The notes under the pieces were generated by a model, which saw only the letters and a program-made list of their open reading frames with translations, ran no database searches and had not been told where the DNA came from. Below, in pieces: positions 16,001 to 24,441 of a stretch of DNA of 64,000 nt. The DNA is from Gluconacetobacter sacchari (GTDB lineage Bacteria > Pseudomonadota > Alphaproteobacteria > Acetobacterales > Acetobacteraceae): contig NZ_JABEQJ010000004.1 of NCBI RefSeq assembly GCF_014174255.1, positions 1 to 64,000 on the forward strand, written 5' to 3'. Each line of letters starts with the position of its first letter. The first letter of the stretch is position 1. The position numbers and the translations under genes were made by a program.

Positions 16001-18116
16001 TGGCCATGTGTCGTTCGACGTGCCGGATTTCGACGGCCAATTGCACCTGATGGCCACGGCGTGGAGCGACGACGCGGTCGGCAACGCCGAGCGCGACGTG
16101 ATCGCGCGGGACCCGGTCTTCCCCGATCTCGGCCTGCCGCGCTTCATGGCGCCCGGCGACAGCGTCCAGGCCCTGGTCACGCTGGTCGATACGACGGCGC
16201 CTCCGGGCACCTATACGGTCCGGCTGTCCACCGACGGCCCGCTGCGCCTGACGGGCGCGAGCACGTTCGAAACCGCCCTGGCGCCGGGCATGCGAAAGGA
16301 GACCCGCCTGCCCCTCGCCGCCGATCCGACGGGACCGGGCGGCGCCGAAGGCCATGTGCATCTGACGCTCCGCCGCGCCGGCAGCGCGACGACGCTGCTG
16401 GAGCGGCACTGGCCGATCACGATCCGGCCCGGCCACATGCCGGTGACGGCCAGCGACGGCGCATGGCTGCAACCGGGCGGCCGCCATGTCGTCGCCCGCG
16501 ACGCGCTGGCGGGATTCGACGCGGCGGAGACGCACGTCACGCTGGGTCTGTCCGCCTCGGCGGGGATCGACACGGTCGGCCTGCTGCAATCGCTGCCCCG
16601 CACCCTCTGGGGCCCGTCCGACACCCTGGCGGCCCAGGCGCGCGCGTTGCTTCAGGTTACGGATCCGGCCATGCTGGGACCGCATGAAACGGCCGCCACA
16701 GTGGGCGACCGGGTGCGCTCGGTCATCGAGACGCTGTTCGACCGCCAGAACGCGGCGGGCGCGATCGGGCAGTGGCAGGCGAATGACGGGCGCACCCTGC
16801 CCGACGACCTCGATTACCTGGCGGATTTCCTGATCCGCGCGAAAGCGGCCGGCTATCCCGTCCCGGCGGACCGGCTGGACCTGCTGCTGGACCAGATCGA
16901 CGCCGAACAGATGCGGCCCATGTCCTTCACCGGCGGGCCGGGGCCCCGCCTGTCGGTGCTGAACACGCGCGCCTACGCGGCCTATGTGCTGGCGCGCGCG
17001 GGGCGGCTGCATCCGGATGCCATCCACGACCTGGCGGCATCGCTGGTCGCCCGGACGCAGCAGGGCCACACCACCCTGCTGTGGGCGGAGAGCGAAGCCG
17101 GCGACGCGCAGGCCGGACCGCAGGCGCTGGGCCATCTGGCGGCGGCGCTGCGCCTGGCCGATGCACCCGATGACGGCGGGGCGACCGCGCCGGGCGGCCT
17201 GTTCGACGCCGCCATCGCCGCGCTGGGGCCGGAACGCACCGGCCCGCCCGGGGTCCTCGATGCCGGATACTGGGCCTATGCCCGCGACCTCGCCAGCCTG
17301 GCGGCGCTGGCCGCCGAAGCGCATGACGACACCAGGGCGCGCCTGCTGATCGACCGGTTCGGCAGGCTGACCGTGGCCCCCGAGTCCCTGACCGGGCAAA
17401 GCCGGACGGCGCTGCTGGAAGCCGCGCGGGCGATGGACCAGGACACGGCCGGCCGCGCCGTGCGGGTGGACGGCCACGCGCCGCCGCCGCTGCGCCTGCC
17501 CGCGTTCTGGTCCCTCACCCCCGCCATGCTCGACCGGGGCGTGCCGGTCGACAATACCGGGCAGAAGCCGCTCTTCGTCACCCTGACGCGCCACGGCGTG
17601 CCGGACGGCGACGCGACGCCCGCCGCCCGGGGGCTGACGCTGGAGCAGGCCGGCTACACTCTGGACGGCGCCCCCTTCGACCTGGCGCACATGCGGCAGA
17701 CCGACCGGTTCATCGTCAGCCTGAAAGGTACCGCGCCGCTCCCCGGCCGCTATCAGGTCGTCCTCACCAGCCTGCTGCCCGCCGGATGGGAGATCGAAAG
17801 CGTGATCCCGCCGTCCGACGCCGCCCCCGATCGCGCGGAGGACGACGAGTCACGCGGCCGCCACGCCCCCTATGGCTTCCTCGGCCCGCTGACCGGGGTG
17901 GACAAGGCGGCGATCCGCGACGACCGCCTGACCGTCACCCTGCGCTTCGACACGCGCAACCCGCGCCAGGCCCGGCGGGGCTTCCAGATCGCCTATATCG
18001 CGCGGGCCACCATGCCGGGCCGTTTCGTCCGTCCCGAAGCCGTTGTCAGCGGGCGCTTCCGTCCCAGCCTGATGGCGCGCACGGCCTCCGGCACGGTCGA
18101 TATCGCGCCGCGCTGA
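13050..18116 (+). CDS. Bacterial alpha-2-macroglobulin without thioester motif
   Basis: A 1688-residue secreted or periplasmic protein. The start at 13050 (AAGG before ATG) gives a signal peptide (about 28 residues, with the core LCLAAIALAQP). The body has macroglobulin (MG) domains, a bait-like region around residues 930-980 rich in Gly, Asp and Glu, and a C-terminal alpha-alpha toroid segment (about residues 1150-1470). The toroid entry that normally holds CxEQ reads LPRTLWGPSDTLAAQ here, so the covalent protease trap is absent. The downstream pbpC overlaps by TGATG, as in the known yfhM-pbpC pairing. Such proteins are thought to protect peptidoglycan repair from host or rival proteases. 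There is no lipobox Cys, so it is probably soluble or membrane-held by the signal sequence. Confidence 0.88.
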   Translation: MPGLFSRARPACLCLAAIALAQPRAVAADTPPPPLHFDRATLDATGETPEICLHFDQPLKRQDNAALAAAIHLAPDARPAVRVEDRMLCLGGLAFDQRYQVTIGTAILSAAGGHLAAPVTLAASFGNRPAHVAIAGNGFILPGHATAGVTVQSVNVHAVRLHVFRMQPHMRFPGTGQDGGVTPDLSQTTMESWTFRSLLGQDLSEVWHGTMAVDGAANRTAETAFPLADIVDRRQPGLYLVTAEDAAVAPASSPVEAALRAARGHADQPGGDLTGSREFATHWVDLSDLGLTMLRGEDGLTVGVRSLASSLPVAGATLTLRGRDGGILGTVHTDRAGAARFAAPLLRGRAAHEPVLLIAEQDDDIGFLRLDRQWFDFSEHGAAGSGERHHSAVADGLVRALVQPDRGLYRPGEIVRLLVLMRDRAGRAAGGLRPSLILRRPDMTRDRVLPLAADQAGGYAVALPLDATAPLGQWRAEIRLDPTMPPLGSAGFAVRDFVPQVIAADFSAPSAVSPGQTITVDATVRFLYGAPGAGLRSDSHYRVIPAPDPVADYRGWSFGLENEDMAPIGGDIDAPPAGPDGHARLAFTPDIPPGLTRPLAVALDAGFLDPLGQRVGQQRLIAIRRTAPLIGLHVAARGSDSGQSGPVPVDIALLSPDDRPVPAAALHWTVSRLNRIYDWSHDGGNGWTFTSHVIDVPMRAGDVTTDGHGRARVSPVLDWGEYRLTANDPASGAATSVRFTVGWAARAEDEGAPDRLVLSVRDAHVAPGAGTVLHIGGGIAGQALVTLATDHVLSMQTVDVPKEGLSVPLTATPDWQSGVYALVTLYRPLAGPAATSMRPHDPVRAVGLAWIGVDQEKHRLAVTLDAPRTVEPRRRLTVPVTIHGAGGAPAGAVRVVVAAVDQGILNLTHFRPLDMFDMLFGQQRLGLDMLDNYGALLLGDAKAGHIRSGGDASGDEEGESGPPIRRRASVALFDGPVSLDASGHGHVSFDVPDFDGQLHLMATAWSDDAVGNAERDVIARDPVFPDLGLPRFMAPGDSVQALVTLVDTTAPPGTYTVRLSTDGPLRLTGASTFETALAPGMRKETRLPLAADPTGPGGAEGHVHLTLRRAGSATTLLERHWPITIRPGHMPVTASDGAWLQPGGRHVVARDALAGFDAAETHVTLGLSASAGIDTVGLLQSLPRTLWGPSDTLAAQARALLQVTDPAMLGPHETAATVGDRVRSVIETLFDRQNAAGAIGQWQANDGRTLPDDLDYLADFLIRAKAAGYPVPADRLDLLLDQIDAEQMRPMSFTGGPGPRLSVLNTRAYAAYVLARAGRLHPDAIHDLAASLVARTQQGHTTLLWAESEAGDAQAGPQALGHLAAALRLADAPDDGGATAPGGLFDAAIAALGPERTGPPGVLDAGYWAYARDLASLAALAAEAHDDTRARLLIDRFGRLTVAPESLTGQSRTALLEAARAMDQDTAGRAVRVDGHAPPPLRLPAFWSLTPAMLDRGVPVDNTGQKPLFVTLTRHGVPDGDATPAARGLTLEQAGYTLDGAPFDLAHMRQTDRFIVSLKGTAPLPGRYQVVLTSLLPAGWEIESVIPPSDAAPDRAEDDESRGRHAPYGFLGPLTGVDKAAIRDDRLTVTLRFDTRNPRQARRGFQIAYIARATMPGRFVRPEAVVSGRFRPSLMARTASGTVDIAPR

Positions 18117-20089
18117 TGGCGACCGGCCGGCTCTGGCCGCTGGGGGCCGCCGCCCTGCTGCTCGGCGGGCTGTTGCTGCTGGACCGCCTGGCCCCGCCCG
18201 ACCTGACGCGGGCGCGCCAGTTCGCCCTGATCCTCGACGGGCGCGACGGCACGTGGCTGGACGGCCATACCAGCGCCGACGGGCTGTGGCGGCTGCCGGT
18301 GCGGGCGCGCGATGTCGACCCGTTCTATCTCGCCCTGCTGCTGAAGACCGAGGATCGCCGATTCGCCGCCCATCCCGGCGTCGATCCGGCGGCATTGGCG
18401 CGGGCGGCCTGGCAATTCGCGCGCCGGGGCCACGTCGTCTCCGGCGGCTCGACCCTGGCCATGCAGGTGGCGCGCCTGCTGACGCCCCATCGCCACACCC
18501 TGGCCGGCAAGGTGCGGGACCTGCTGCGCGCACTGCAACTGCAATGGCGGTTCGGCCGGGCGGGGATTCTCGACCTCTACCTGACCCTGGCACCGGAGGG
18601 CCGCAATATCGAAGGGGTGCGGGCGGCCTCGCTGCTCTATTTCGGCCATGAGCCGGCACGCCTGACCCCCGCCGAGGCCGCATTCCTGGTCGCGCTGCCC
18701 CGCCGCCCGTCGGCGCTGCGGCCCGACCGCCACCCGGCCGCGCTGGTCGCGGCGGCCCGCGCGATCCTGGCACGGGGGGCGCCCGCCGCGCCGGCCGTCC
18801 TGTCATGGCAGGCCCCACGGCCACCGGCCGTCCCGCATGACGCGCCCGAACTGCTGGGCCACATGCTGGCGGCGCGCCGCGCCGGCATCGTGACGACGAC
18901 GCTCGACCCGCTGCTGCAACGCGAGATCCGCCGGATGCTCGCCGCGCGCCCGGCCCCTCTGCGCGGCACGTTCGCGACCCTGGTGGTCGATCGCGACCGG
19001 ACCATCGCGGCGTGGATCGGCGGCGCCGAACATGCCTGTCCGGGCCAGGCGATCGACCTCGTCCGGGCACCGCGCTCGCCGGGATCGACCCTGAAGCCCT
19101 TCGTCTACGGCATGGCGTTCGAGGCGGGGAGAATGACGCCGCGTACCCGCGTCAGCGACATCCGCATGGCCATCGGCGGGTATGCCCCCCTCGATTTCGA
19201 CCGTCGCTTCCGGGGCGAGACGACGGTCGGCGAGGCGTTGCGCTTGTCGCTGAACATCCCGGCGATCCAGGCCCTGCGCAGCGTCGGCGCCGCCCGCTTC
19301 ATGGCGCGGATGCGGGCCGGCGGCGCGACCCTGCGCCTGCCGCGCGGCGCGGGAGCGAACCTGGCGATCGTCCTCGGCGGGGTCGATCTGTCGCTGTTCG
19401 ACCTGACGATGCTCTATACCGCGCTGAATCACGACGGCATGGTCGCGCCGCTCCGCATCGCGCCCGGCCCCGCACCACCGGAGACGCGCCTGCTGTCGCA
19501 ACGGGCGGCGCGCGACGTGCGCGCGATCCTGCGCGGCACCGCCCCGCCGGACGGCACCCCCGCCTGGGACGACGTGGCGTTCAAGACCGGCACGTCCTTC
19601 GGCAGCCGCGACGGCTGGGCGATGGCGGCGACCGCGCGCTGGACGGTCGGGGTCTGGGCGGGCCGCCCGGACGGCACCGCCTCGCCGGGCCTGACGGGGC
19701 GCGACACGACCGCGCCGGTCCTGGCCGATATCCTTTCGGTCCTTGCCCCGGCCGACCTGCCCGGCACGCCGGACGCCGCCCCCGCGCACCAGCCCATGGC
19801 CGCGCTGTCTCCGGCCCTGCGGAGGCTGCCGCGCCCCGACGGCCCACAGGTCGTTTTCCCCCGCGATCACGCGGACCTCGAAAGCCGTTCGGACGACGGC
19901 GCGATGGTGCCCATCGGCCTGGAGGCCTCGGGCGGCCGACCGCCCTATCGCTGGTTCGTCAACGGCGCCCCGCTCGCCGTTCCGCTCGGCGCGCGGCCAT
20001 CCTGGACGCCGGACATGCCGGGCTTCGCGCACCTGACCGTGCAGGACGCGACAGGCCGCCATGCCAGCGCCGATATCCGGATCCGGTAG
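18116..20089 (+). CDS. pbpC: Penicillin-binding protein 1C
   Basis: A 657-residue bifunctional peptidoglycan synthase, anchored by an N-terminal helix (residues 6-24). The GT51 domain has LLLKTEDRRFAAHPGVD and VSGGSTLAMQVARLL. The transpeptidase has the active Ser in GSTLKPFVYG (about residue 324), SLN (about 382) and KTGTS (about 490). A beta-rich BiPBP_C domain closes the protein (about 570-657). It is shorter than E. coli PBP1C (770). ATG at 18116 overlaps the macroglobulin stop as TGATG, showing coupled translation; the two are known to travel together in proteobacteria. Confidence 0.93.
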   Translation: MATGRLWPLGAAALLLGGLLLLDRLAPPDLTRARQFALILDGRDGTWLDGHTSADGLWRLPVRARDVDPFYLALLLKTEDRRFAAHPGVDPAALARAAWQFARRGHVVSGGSTLAMQVARLLTPHRHTLAGKVRDLLRALQLQWRFGRAGILDLYLTLAPEGRNIEGVRAASLLYFGHEPARLTPAEAAFLVALPRRPSALRPDRHPAALVAAARAILARGAPAAPAVLSWQAPRPPAVPHDAPELLGHMLAARRAGIVTTTLDPLLQREIRRMLAARPAPLRGTFATLVVDRDRTIAAWIGGAEHACPGQAIDLVRAPRSPGSTLKPFVYGMAFEAGRMTPRTRVSDIRMAIGGYAPLDFDRRFRGETTVGEALRLSLNIPAIQALRSVGAARFMARMRAGGATLRLPRGAGANLAIVLGGVDLSLFDLTMLYTALNHDGMVAPLRIAPGPAPPETRLLSQRAARDVRAILRGTAPPDGTPAWDDVAFKTGTSFGSRDGWAMAATARWTVGVWAGRPDGTASPGLTGRDTTAPVLADILSVLAPADLPGTPDAAPAHQPMAALSPALRRLPRPDGPQVVFPRDHADLESRSDDGAMVPIGLEASGGRPPYRWFVNGAPLAVPLGARPSWTPDMPGFAHLTVQDATGRHASADIRIR

Positions 20090-20176
20090 CCGGGGCCCGA
20101 ACGGTCGCGGTGACGCGTCGGAGCGGATATGGTATGTGCGCCCGCTTGGACTCAGCGGCAGGGACGGAGCGCGGCC

Positions 20177-21127
20177 ATGTTTTCACCAGACCAGAAATCG
20201 GAGATCGACGCCGCCCGCGCCGACTGGGCACAGACCCGCCGCACGGTCGTCCCCGCCGTCGAAGAGGCGCTGTACGAGCCCCAGCCGGTGCTGGGCAGCG
20301 GATTCGTCCGGCTGGTCGACTACATGGGCGGCGACGCGGCCATCGTGCAGGGCGCGCGCGTGTCGTACGGGCGCGGCACCCGCAGCACCTCGGACGACCG
20401 GGGGCTGATCCGCTATCTGATGCGCCACCGCCACACCAGCCCGTTCGAACTGGCGGTGGCCAAGTTCCACGTCCGCGCCCCGATCTTCGTCACCCGCCAG
20501 TGGTTTCGGCACCGCACGGCCAGCATCAACGAATATTCGGCCCGCTATTCGGTGCTGGAGAAGGAATTCTATTTTCCCCGGCCCGAGGACATCGCCCACC
20601 AGTCCGCCAGCAACAAGCAGGGGCGCGGCGACAGCCTGCCCCCCGACGCCGCGCAGCATGTGCTGGACCTGCTGCGCGAGGACGCGACCCGCTGCTACGA
20701 CCATTACCTGGAGATGCTGAACCAGGACGAGGCAGGGAATGTCGTCGACCCCACCCGCCCGGTGGTGGCGCGCGAACTGGCGCGCATGACGCTGCCGGTC
20801 AATGTGATGACGCAGTTCTACTGGCAGCTCAACCTGTGGAACCTGCTGCATTTCCTGCGGCTGCGCGCCGACGCCCACGCGCAGTATGAAATCCGCGCCT
20901 ATGCCGACACCATCCTGACCCTGGTGGAACGCTGGGTGCCGCTGACGTTCGAAGCCTTCCGCGACTACATGCAGGAAGCCGCCCTGCTCTCCGGCCCCGC
21001 CCTGCGCGCCCTGCGCGACGTGCTGGCCGGGCGGGAGGTCGATCTTCAGGCCTCGGGCCTGTCGAAGCGCGAGGTCACGGACCTGGTCGGCCTGCTGCCG
21101 GAAATCGGGCCCAGGCTGGGCCGATAA
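20177..21127 (+). CDS. thyX: FAD-dependent thymidylate synthase
   Basis: A 316-residue ThyX enzyme that methylates dUMP to dTMP using methylenetetrahydrofolate and FAD. The signature RHRTASINEYSARYS (family RHRxxSxNExSxRYS) is complete, followed by EFYFP and the helical C-terminal half with YWQLNLWNLLHFLRLRAD. GGAG lies seven bases before ATG 20177, which fixes the start; a longer frame lacks this. No thyA was seen in the window. It stands alone, 88 bases after pbpC. Confidence 0.95.
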   Translation: MFSPDQKSEIDAARADWAQTRRTVVPAVEEALYEPQPVLGSGFVRLVDYMGGDAAIVQGARVSYGRGTRSTSDDRGLIRYLMRHRHTSPFELAVAKFHVRAPIFVTRQWFRHRTASINEYSARYSVLEKEFYFPRPEDIAHQSASNKQGRGDSLPPDAAQHVLDLLREDATRCYDHYLEMLNQDEAGNVVDPTRPVVARELARMTLPVNVMTQFYWQLNLWNLLHFLRLRADAHAQYEIRAYADTILTLVERWVPLTFEAFRDYMQEAALLSGPALRALRDVLAGREVDLQASGLSKREVTDLVGLLPEIGPRLGR

Positions 21128-21151
21128 CAGGACGCAGATAACAGGGCGCCG

Positions 21152-22012
21152 TCAGGCCGGGACGAGGTTCGACGGCCCCTCTTCCAGCACCCGCACCGCA
21201 TCGCCGACCGCGACGCGGCCCGGTCGCGCCACCACCGCGTTCTGGCCGAACATCACCCCGCCCCAGGCGCGGCGCGTGCGGGCCAGCGTCGCCAGCGGCT
21301 CGCGCGGGTCGGGCCTTTCGGCCGTCTGCTGGTCGATCGTCGTCACGACGCAACGCGAACAGGGCTTGACGAGTCGCAGCAGCGCCTCGCCCACCGCCAG
21401 CAGGCGCCAGCGATCCTCGGCCCACGGCGCGGCCCCTTCCAGCACCAGGTTGGGCCGGAAACGGTCCATCGGCACCGGCGAGGGCAGGTCGCGGTTCAGG
21501 GCGGCCAGCGACTCGCGGCTGGCCACCAGGACCGCGAACCCGTCGGCGAACCCCACCGTGGCGCCCGGCGGCGCGAAGGCCGGATCGGCCGGCCGCGCCG
21601 CGACATCATGCAGGTAGACCAGCCGGCACGGGCGGCCCAACGCGCCGGTCAGCCACGCCGCCGCCGCGTCGCCCGCATCGACGGCCGGCACACTGTCCGC
21701 CCATACCCGCACCGTCCGCCGCGCGCCGTCCGCGGGCGGGCGGACGACCGCCTGCGCGCCGTGGCCCGCCAGCGCCAGCACCAGTCCGCCGCCGGCGCCC
21801 CGCGCCACCGTGACCAACGCCATCCGCGCCACCTGGCGCTGGGTCAGGAACCCGCCATCCGGGTCGGTGACCATCCAGCGCCGGTCATCCTCGAGCCCGC
21901 AGAGCTCCAGCCGGCCATCCGCCACCGCGATCCCGCCCAGTGACTTGACGGGATGGACATGCAGCGCCACCACCCGCCCCACGGCGGTCGGACTCGCCTT
22001 CTCGTTCACCAT
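21152..22012 (-). CDS. MOSC-domain protein with MOSC_N beta-barrel
   Basis: A 286-residue protein of the YcbX-like class. The N-terminal beta-barrel domain opens with LHVHPVKSLGGIAV and continues GLEDDRRWMVTDPDGGFLTQR; the C-terminal MOSC domain has RFRPNLVLEGAAPWAEDRW and the conserved Cys region KPCSRCVVTTIDQ. YcbX-type proteins bind molybdenum cofactor and reduce N-hydroxylated compounds, so a molybdoenzyme role is likely but the partner is unknown. AGGAGG directly precedes ATG 22012. The gene diverges from mlaA across 245 bases that contain a palindromic operator. Confidence 0.85.
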   Translation of the reverse strand: MVNEKASPTAVGRVVALHVHPVKSLGGIAVADGRLELCGLEDDRRWMVTDPDGGFLTQRQVARMALVTVARGAGGGLVLALAGHGAQAVVRPPADGARRTVRVWADSVPAVDAGDAAAAWLTGALGRPCRLVYLHDVAARPADPAFAPPGATVGFADGFAVLVASRESLAALNRDLPSPVPMDRFRPNLVLEGAAPWAEDRWRLLAVGEALLRLVKPCSRCVVTTIDQQTAERPDPREPLATLARTRRAWGGVMFGQNAVVARPGRVAVGDAVRVLEEGPSNLVPA

Positions 22013-22108
22013 TCGCCTCCTCAGAATCATCCGAAAACATGTCGCCCATGGCGGCATCACAGAAACGTGAAAGACGCTGCCGTTCCCCGTTTCCATCTCC
22101 CGGCGCAT

Positions 22109-22122
22109 GACCGATCGGTCAA
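22109..22122. promoter_or_regulatory. Perfect 14-bp palindrome, repressor-type operator
   Basis: TGACCGATCGGTCA is self-complementary over all 14 bases. It lies in the space between the divergent MOSC gene and mlaA, nine bases upstream of a probable mlaA -35 element. The pattern is that of operators for TetR-type dimers. No regulator gene is adjacent, so the factor is unknown. Confidence 0.55.
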
Positions 22123-22131
22123 GGGGGCGAT

Positions 22132-22159
22132 TGCACACGCCGCGTCCCATGCTAGAGAG
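22132..22159 (+). promoter_or_regulatory. Probable promoter of mlaA-mlaC
   Basis: TTGCAC (22132-22137) and TAGAGA (22154-22159) are 16 bases apart, about 100 bases upstream of the mlaA start. The -10 is imperfect, so confidence is moderate. The palindrome at 22109-22122 lies just upstream. Confidence 0.4.
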
Positions 22160-22257
22160 AGACCTCGCGGACGCATCTCGACGGCCCGCGACATCCATTG
22201 GCTTCCCCGCGCGTTGCTGGCGTGCGGGGACGGCAGACCAGGGAAACGGGAACAAGC

Positions 22258-23064
22258 ATGCGCGCAGTGACAGGATCGATCTTACAGCCATCCCGGTCAT
22301 GTGCCCGCCCCCGCCGGATCGCCCGCCTCTTCGCCGGACTGGGGCTGGCCGCGCTGGCCGGCTGCGCGGTCCCGCCCCCGAAGGACCCGGACGCGCTGGC
22401 CGAATATCGCGAGGCCAACGACCCGTACGAGCCCCTCAACCGCAAGATGTACGACCTCAGCATGACGCTGGACAAATACTCCCTGCGCCCGGTGGCCAAG
22501 GCCTATGTCTGGGCGGTGCCCTATCGCGTGCGGCAATCGCTGGGCAACCTGGTCCAGACGATGAACGAGCCGGTGGTGTTCTTCAACGATGTCGGCGCCG
22601 GCAAGTCCCGCCGGGCGGGCGATGCGTTCGTGCGCTGGTGCATCAACATGGTGGCGGGCGTCGGCGGCCTGATCGACGTCGCGAAATATGCCGGCTATCC
22701 GCACCACGACAATGACGCCGGCCTGACGCTGGCGACATGGGGCGTGCCCTCCGGCCCCTACCTGTTCATGCCGATGATGGGGCCGTCCTCGTTCCGCGAC
22801 GGCGCGGGCTACGGCATCGATGTCGGCCTGTCGCCGTGGAACTATGTCCCCAGGGGCTACGGGCTGCTGACATTCAACTGGGCCTATAACATCATGGGCA
22901 CGATCAACGGACGGGCCGACCATCTGGACGCGCTCGACCAGTTGCAGAAGGACGCGCTGGACCCCTACGCCACCATCCGCAGCGCCTACCAGCAGCAACG
23001 CAAGGCGCAGACCGACGCCATCCGCAACGACCACCGCGCCACCGTACCCGACTGGTACAACTGA
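22258..23064 (+). CDS. mlaA: Outer-membrane lipoprotein MlaA (VacJ)
   Basis: A 268-residue lipoprotein that removes misplaced phospholipid from the outer leaflet. A basic N-terminus precedes a hydrophobic core and the lipobox LAGC (about residue 37). The body has the family pattern ANDPYEPLNRKMYDLS, VRQSLGNLVQTMNEPVVFFND and ATWGVPSGPYLFMPMMGPSS. The start at 22258 is chosen for signal-peptide geometry, with AGGGAAACGGGAAC upstream. mlaC follows 14 bases later. The ABC transporter parts of the pathway (mlaFEDB) are not nearby. Confidence 0.93.
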   Translation: MRAVTGSILQPSRSCARPRRIARLFAGLGLAALAGCAVPPPKDPDALAEYREANDPYEPLNRKMYDLSMTLDKYSLRPVAKAYVWAVPYRVRQSLGNLVQTMNEPVVFFNDVGAGKSRRAGDAFVRWCINMVAGVGGLIDVAKYAGYPHHDNDAGLTLATWGVPSGPYLFMPMMGPSSFRDGAGYGIDVGLSPWNYVPRGYGLLTFNWAYNIMGTINGRADHLDALDQLQKDALDPYATIRSAYQQQRKAQTDAIRNDHRATVPDWYN

Positions 23065-23078
23065 ACAGGGACACAGAA

Positions 23079-23711
23079 ATGAAGACAGCCCTCTCCCGTC
23101 GTCATACGCTGGGTCTTGCCTTCGCGGCCGCCATGCTGTGGGGCACGGCGGCGGCCCGCGCCACGCCCGCCGACGATGCCCGCGCGTTTATCAACACGTT
23201 CGGCCAGCAGATGGTCGCGATCGTCAATTCGAACCGTTCGTTGTCCGAGAAGAAGAGCGCCTTCCAGCCCCTGCTGGAAAACAATGTCGATATCGATTCG
23301 ATCGGCCGCACCTGCCTGGGCCGCTACTGGCGCGTGGCCACGCCCGAACAGCGGACCCGCTTCCTGTCGCTGTTCCATCAGGTCGTGGTCAATTCCATCA
23401 CCGACCAGATCGGCGACTACCGGGGCGTGACCTTTACCATCGGCCGGGTTACGCCGTCCGGTACCGACCAGGCGGTCGATACGGTGATCAACCGTCCCGA
23501 ACAGCCGGCCGTCAATGCGCAATGGATCGTCAGCTTCGGCAGCGGCCGGCCCATGGTGATGGATGTGGTGGCCGAAGGTCCCCGGCTGAGCGTGACCACG
23601 CAGCAGGATTACGCGTCCTTTCTCAGCCAGCATAACGGCAGCATCGACGCCCTGCTGCACGCGCTGGAGCGCAAGGTCGCGGCCCACAACGCGCCGGCCC
23701 AGGCACATTGA
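23079..23711 (+). CDS. mlaC: Periplasmic phospholipid carrier MlaC
   Basis: A 210-residue protein with a signal peptide (residues 1-28, ending AAARA) followed by an MlaC/Ttg2D domain: FINTFGQQMVAIVNS, VDIDSIGRTCLGRYWRVATP and IVSFGSGRPMVMDVVAEG. MlaC shuttles phospholipid between MlaA in the outer membrane and the MlaFEDB complex in the inner membrane. Its spacing from mlaA indicates co-transcription. Length is normal for the family. Confidence 0.93.
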   Translation: MKTALSRRHTLGLAFAAAMLWGTAAARATPADDARAFINTFGQQMVAIVNSNRSLSEKKSAFQPLLENNVDIDSIGRTCLGRYWRVATPEQRTRFLSLFHQVVVNSITDQIGDYRGVTFTIGRVTPSGTDQAVDTVINRPEQPAVNAQWIVSFGSGRPMVMDVVAEGPRLSVTTQQDYASFLSQHNGSIDALLHALERKVAAHNAPAQAH

Positions 23712-23729
23712 GTCCGGGCCGCCTCCGCC

Positions 23730-24398
23730 CTATTCCGGCAGCCTGACCGGACGGCGCGGCGGCAGGGGCGGCAACGGGTCGGACGCGGCGTCGCGGATGC
23801 TTTCATAGACCAGCATCCGGTGGCCGTCGCGTTCGAAACTGTCGCACTGGGTCATGCCGATCCCGCCCAGGATGGTGCGCGAGGCGATATTGGTGTCGCG
23901 CGTCACCGCCATCACGCGGCGAATCCCCGAATCATGGGCGAAGCTCAGCGCCGCCGACGCGGCCTCCCGCGCCAGGCCGCGCCCGGCCGCCCATGGCCAG
24001 AGCGCGAAGCGCAGGCCGAGCCCGCGCCCGTCGGGGCGCTCATGCAGGCCGGTCATGCCGATAAAGCGGCCATCCTCGCGAATCGTGAAGATGCCGACCC
24101 CGCGCCGCGCCCAGCAGGCCATGTCGTCGGCCATGTCGGACTCGGCCTGCTGGCGGCTGCGCACGCCGCCCAGCATCATGCCGAACGCCCCGGCATCGGC
24201 CTTCAACCGGGCCATGTCGTCGATATCCCGCCACGCGACCGGCTCCAGCACCAGGCGCGGCGTGCGGATCGACCCGCCCGTGATCCGGGGGCGGCTCGTC
24301 CATCCGGCACCGTCGGCGGGCCGCCCCCACGGACCACGGCGCAGGTGCCGCGTCTCCAACGGGTCCGGCCCGTCAGCGTCGCGCGGCGGCCGCGTCAC
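23730..24398 (-). CDS. GNAT-family N-acetyltransferase (RimJ/RimL type)
   Basis: Roughly 220 residues with an Acetyltransf_3 domain: TPRLVLEPVAWRDIDDMARL, then GMTGLHERPDGRGLGLRFAL, the acetyl-CoA binding area WAAGRGLAREAASAALSF and IASRTILGGIGM. Such enzymes acetylate ribosomal-protein N-termini or small molecules; the target is unknown. The start is uncertain. GTG at 24398 is in frame and avoids overlap with the end of ettA, but no good ribosome site is visible; TTG further in is an alternative. The proline-rich N-terminal extension before the domain may therefore be untranslated. Confidence 0.75.
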   Translation of the reverse strand: MTRPPRDADGPDPLETRHLRRGPWGRPADGAGWTSRPRITGGSIRTPRLVLEPVAWRDIDDMARLKADAGAFGMMLGGVRSRQQAESDMADDMACWARRGVGIFTIREDGRFIGMTGLHERPDGRGLGLRFALWPWAAGRGLAREAASAALSFAHDSGIRRVMAVTRDTNIASRTILGGIGMTQCDSFERDGHRMLVYESIRDAASDPLPPLPPRRPVRLPE

Positions 24399-24441
24399 CG
24401 GGGCCCGGCAGGACGAAGGGGGCGGGCATCGCCCTGGCGGT

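Noticed and set aside
13005-17690. Long minus-strand frame opposite the macroglobulin gene
   Set aside because: Shadow of the plus-strand codon bias; no recognisable domain and no ribosome site, while the sense frame has signal peptide, domains and coupling to pbpC.
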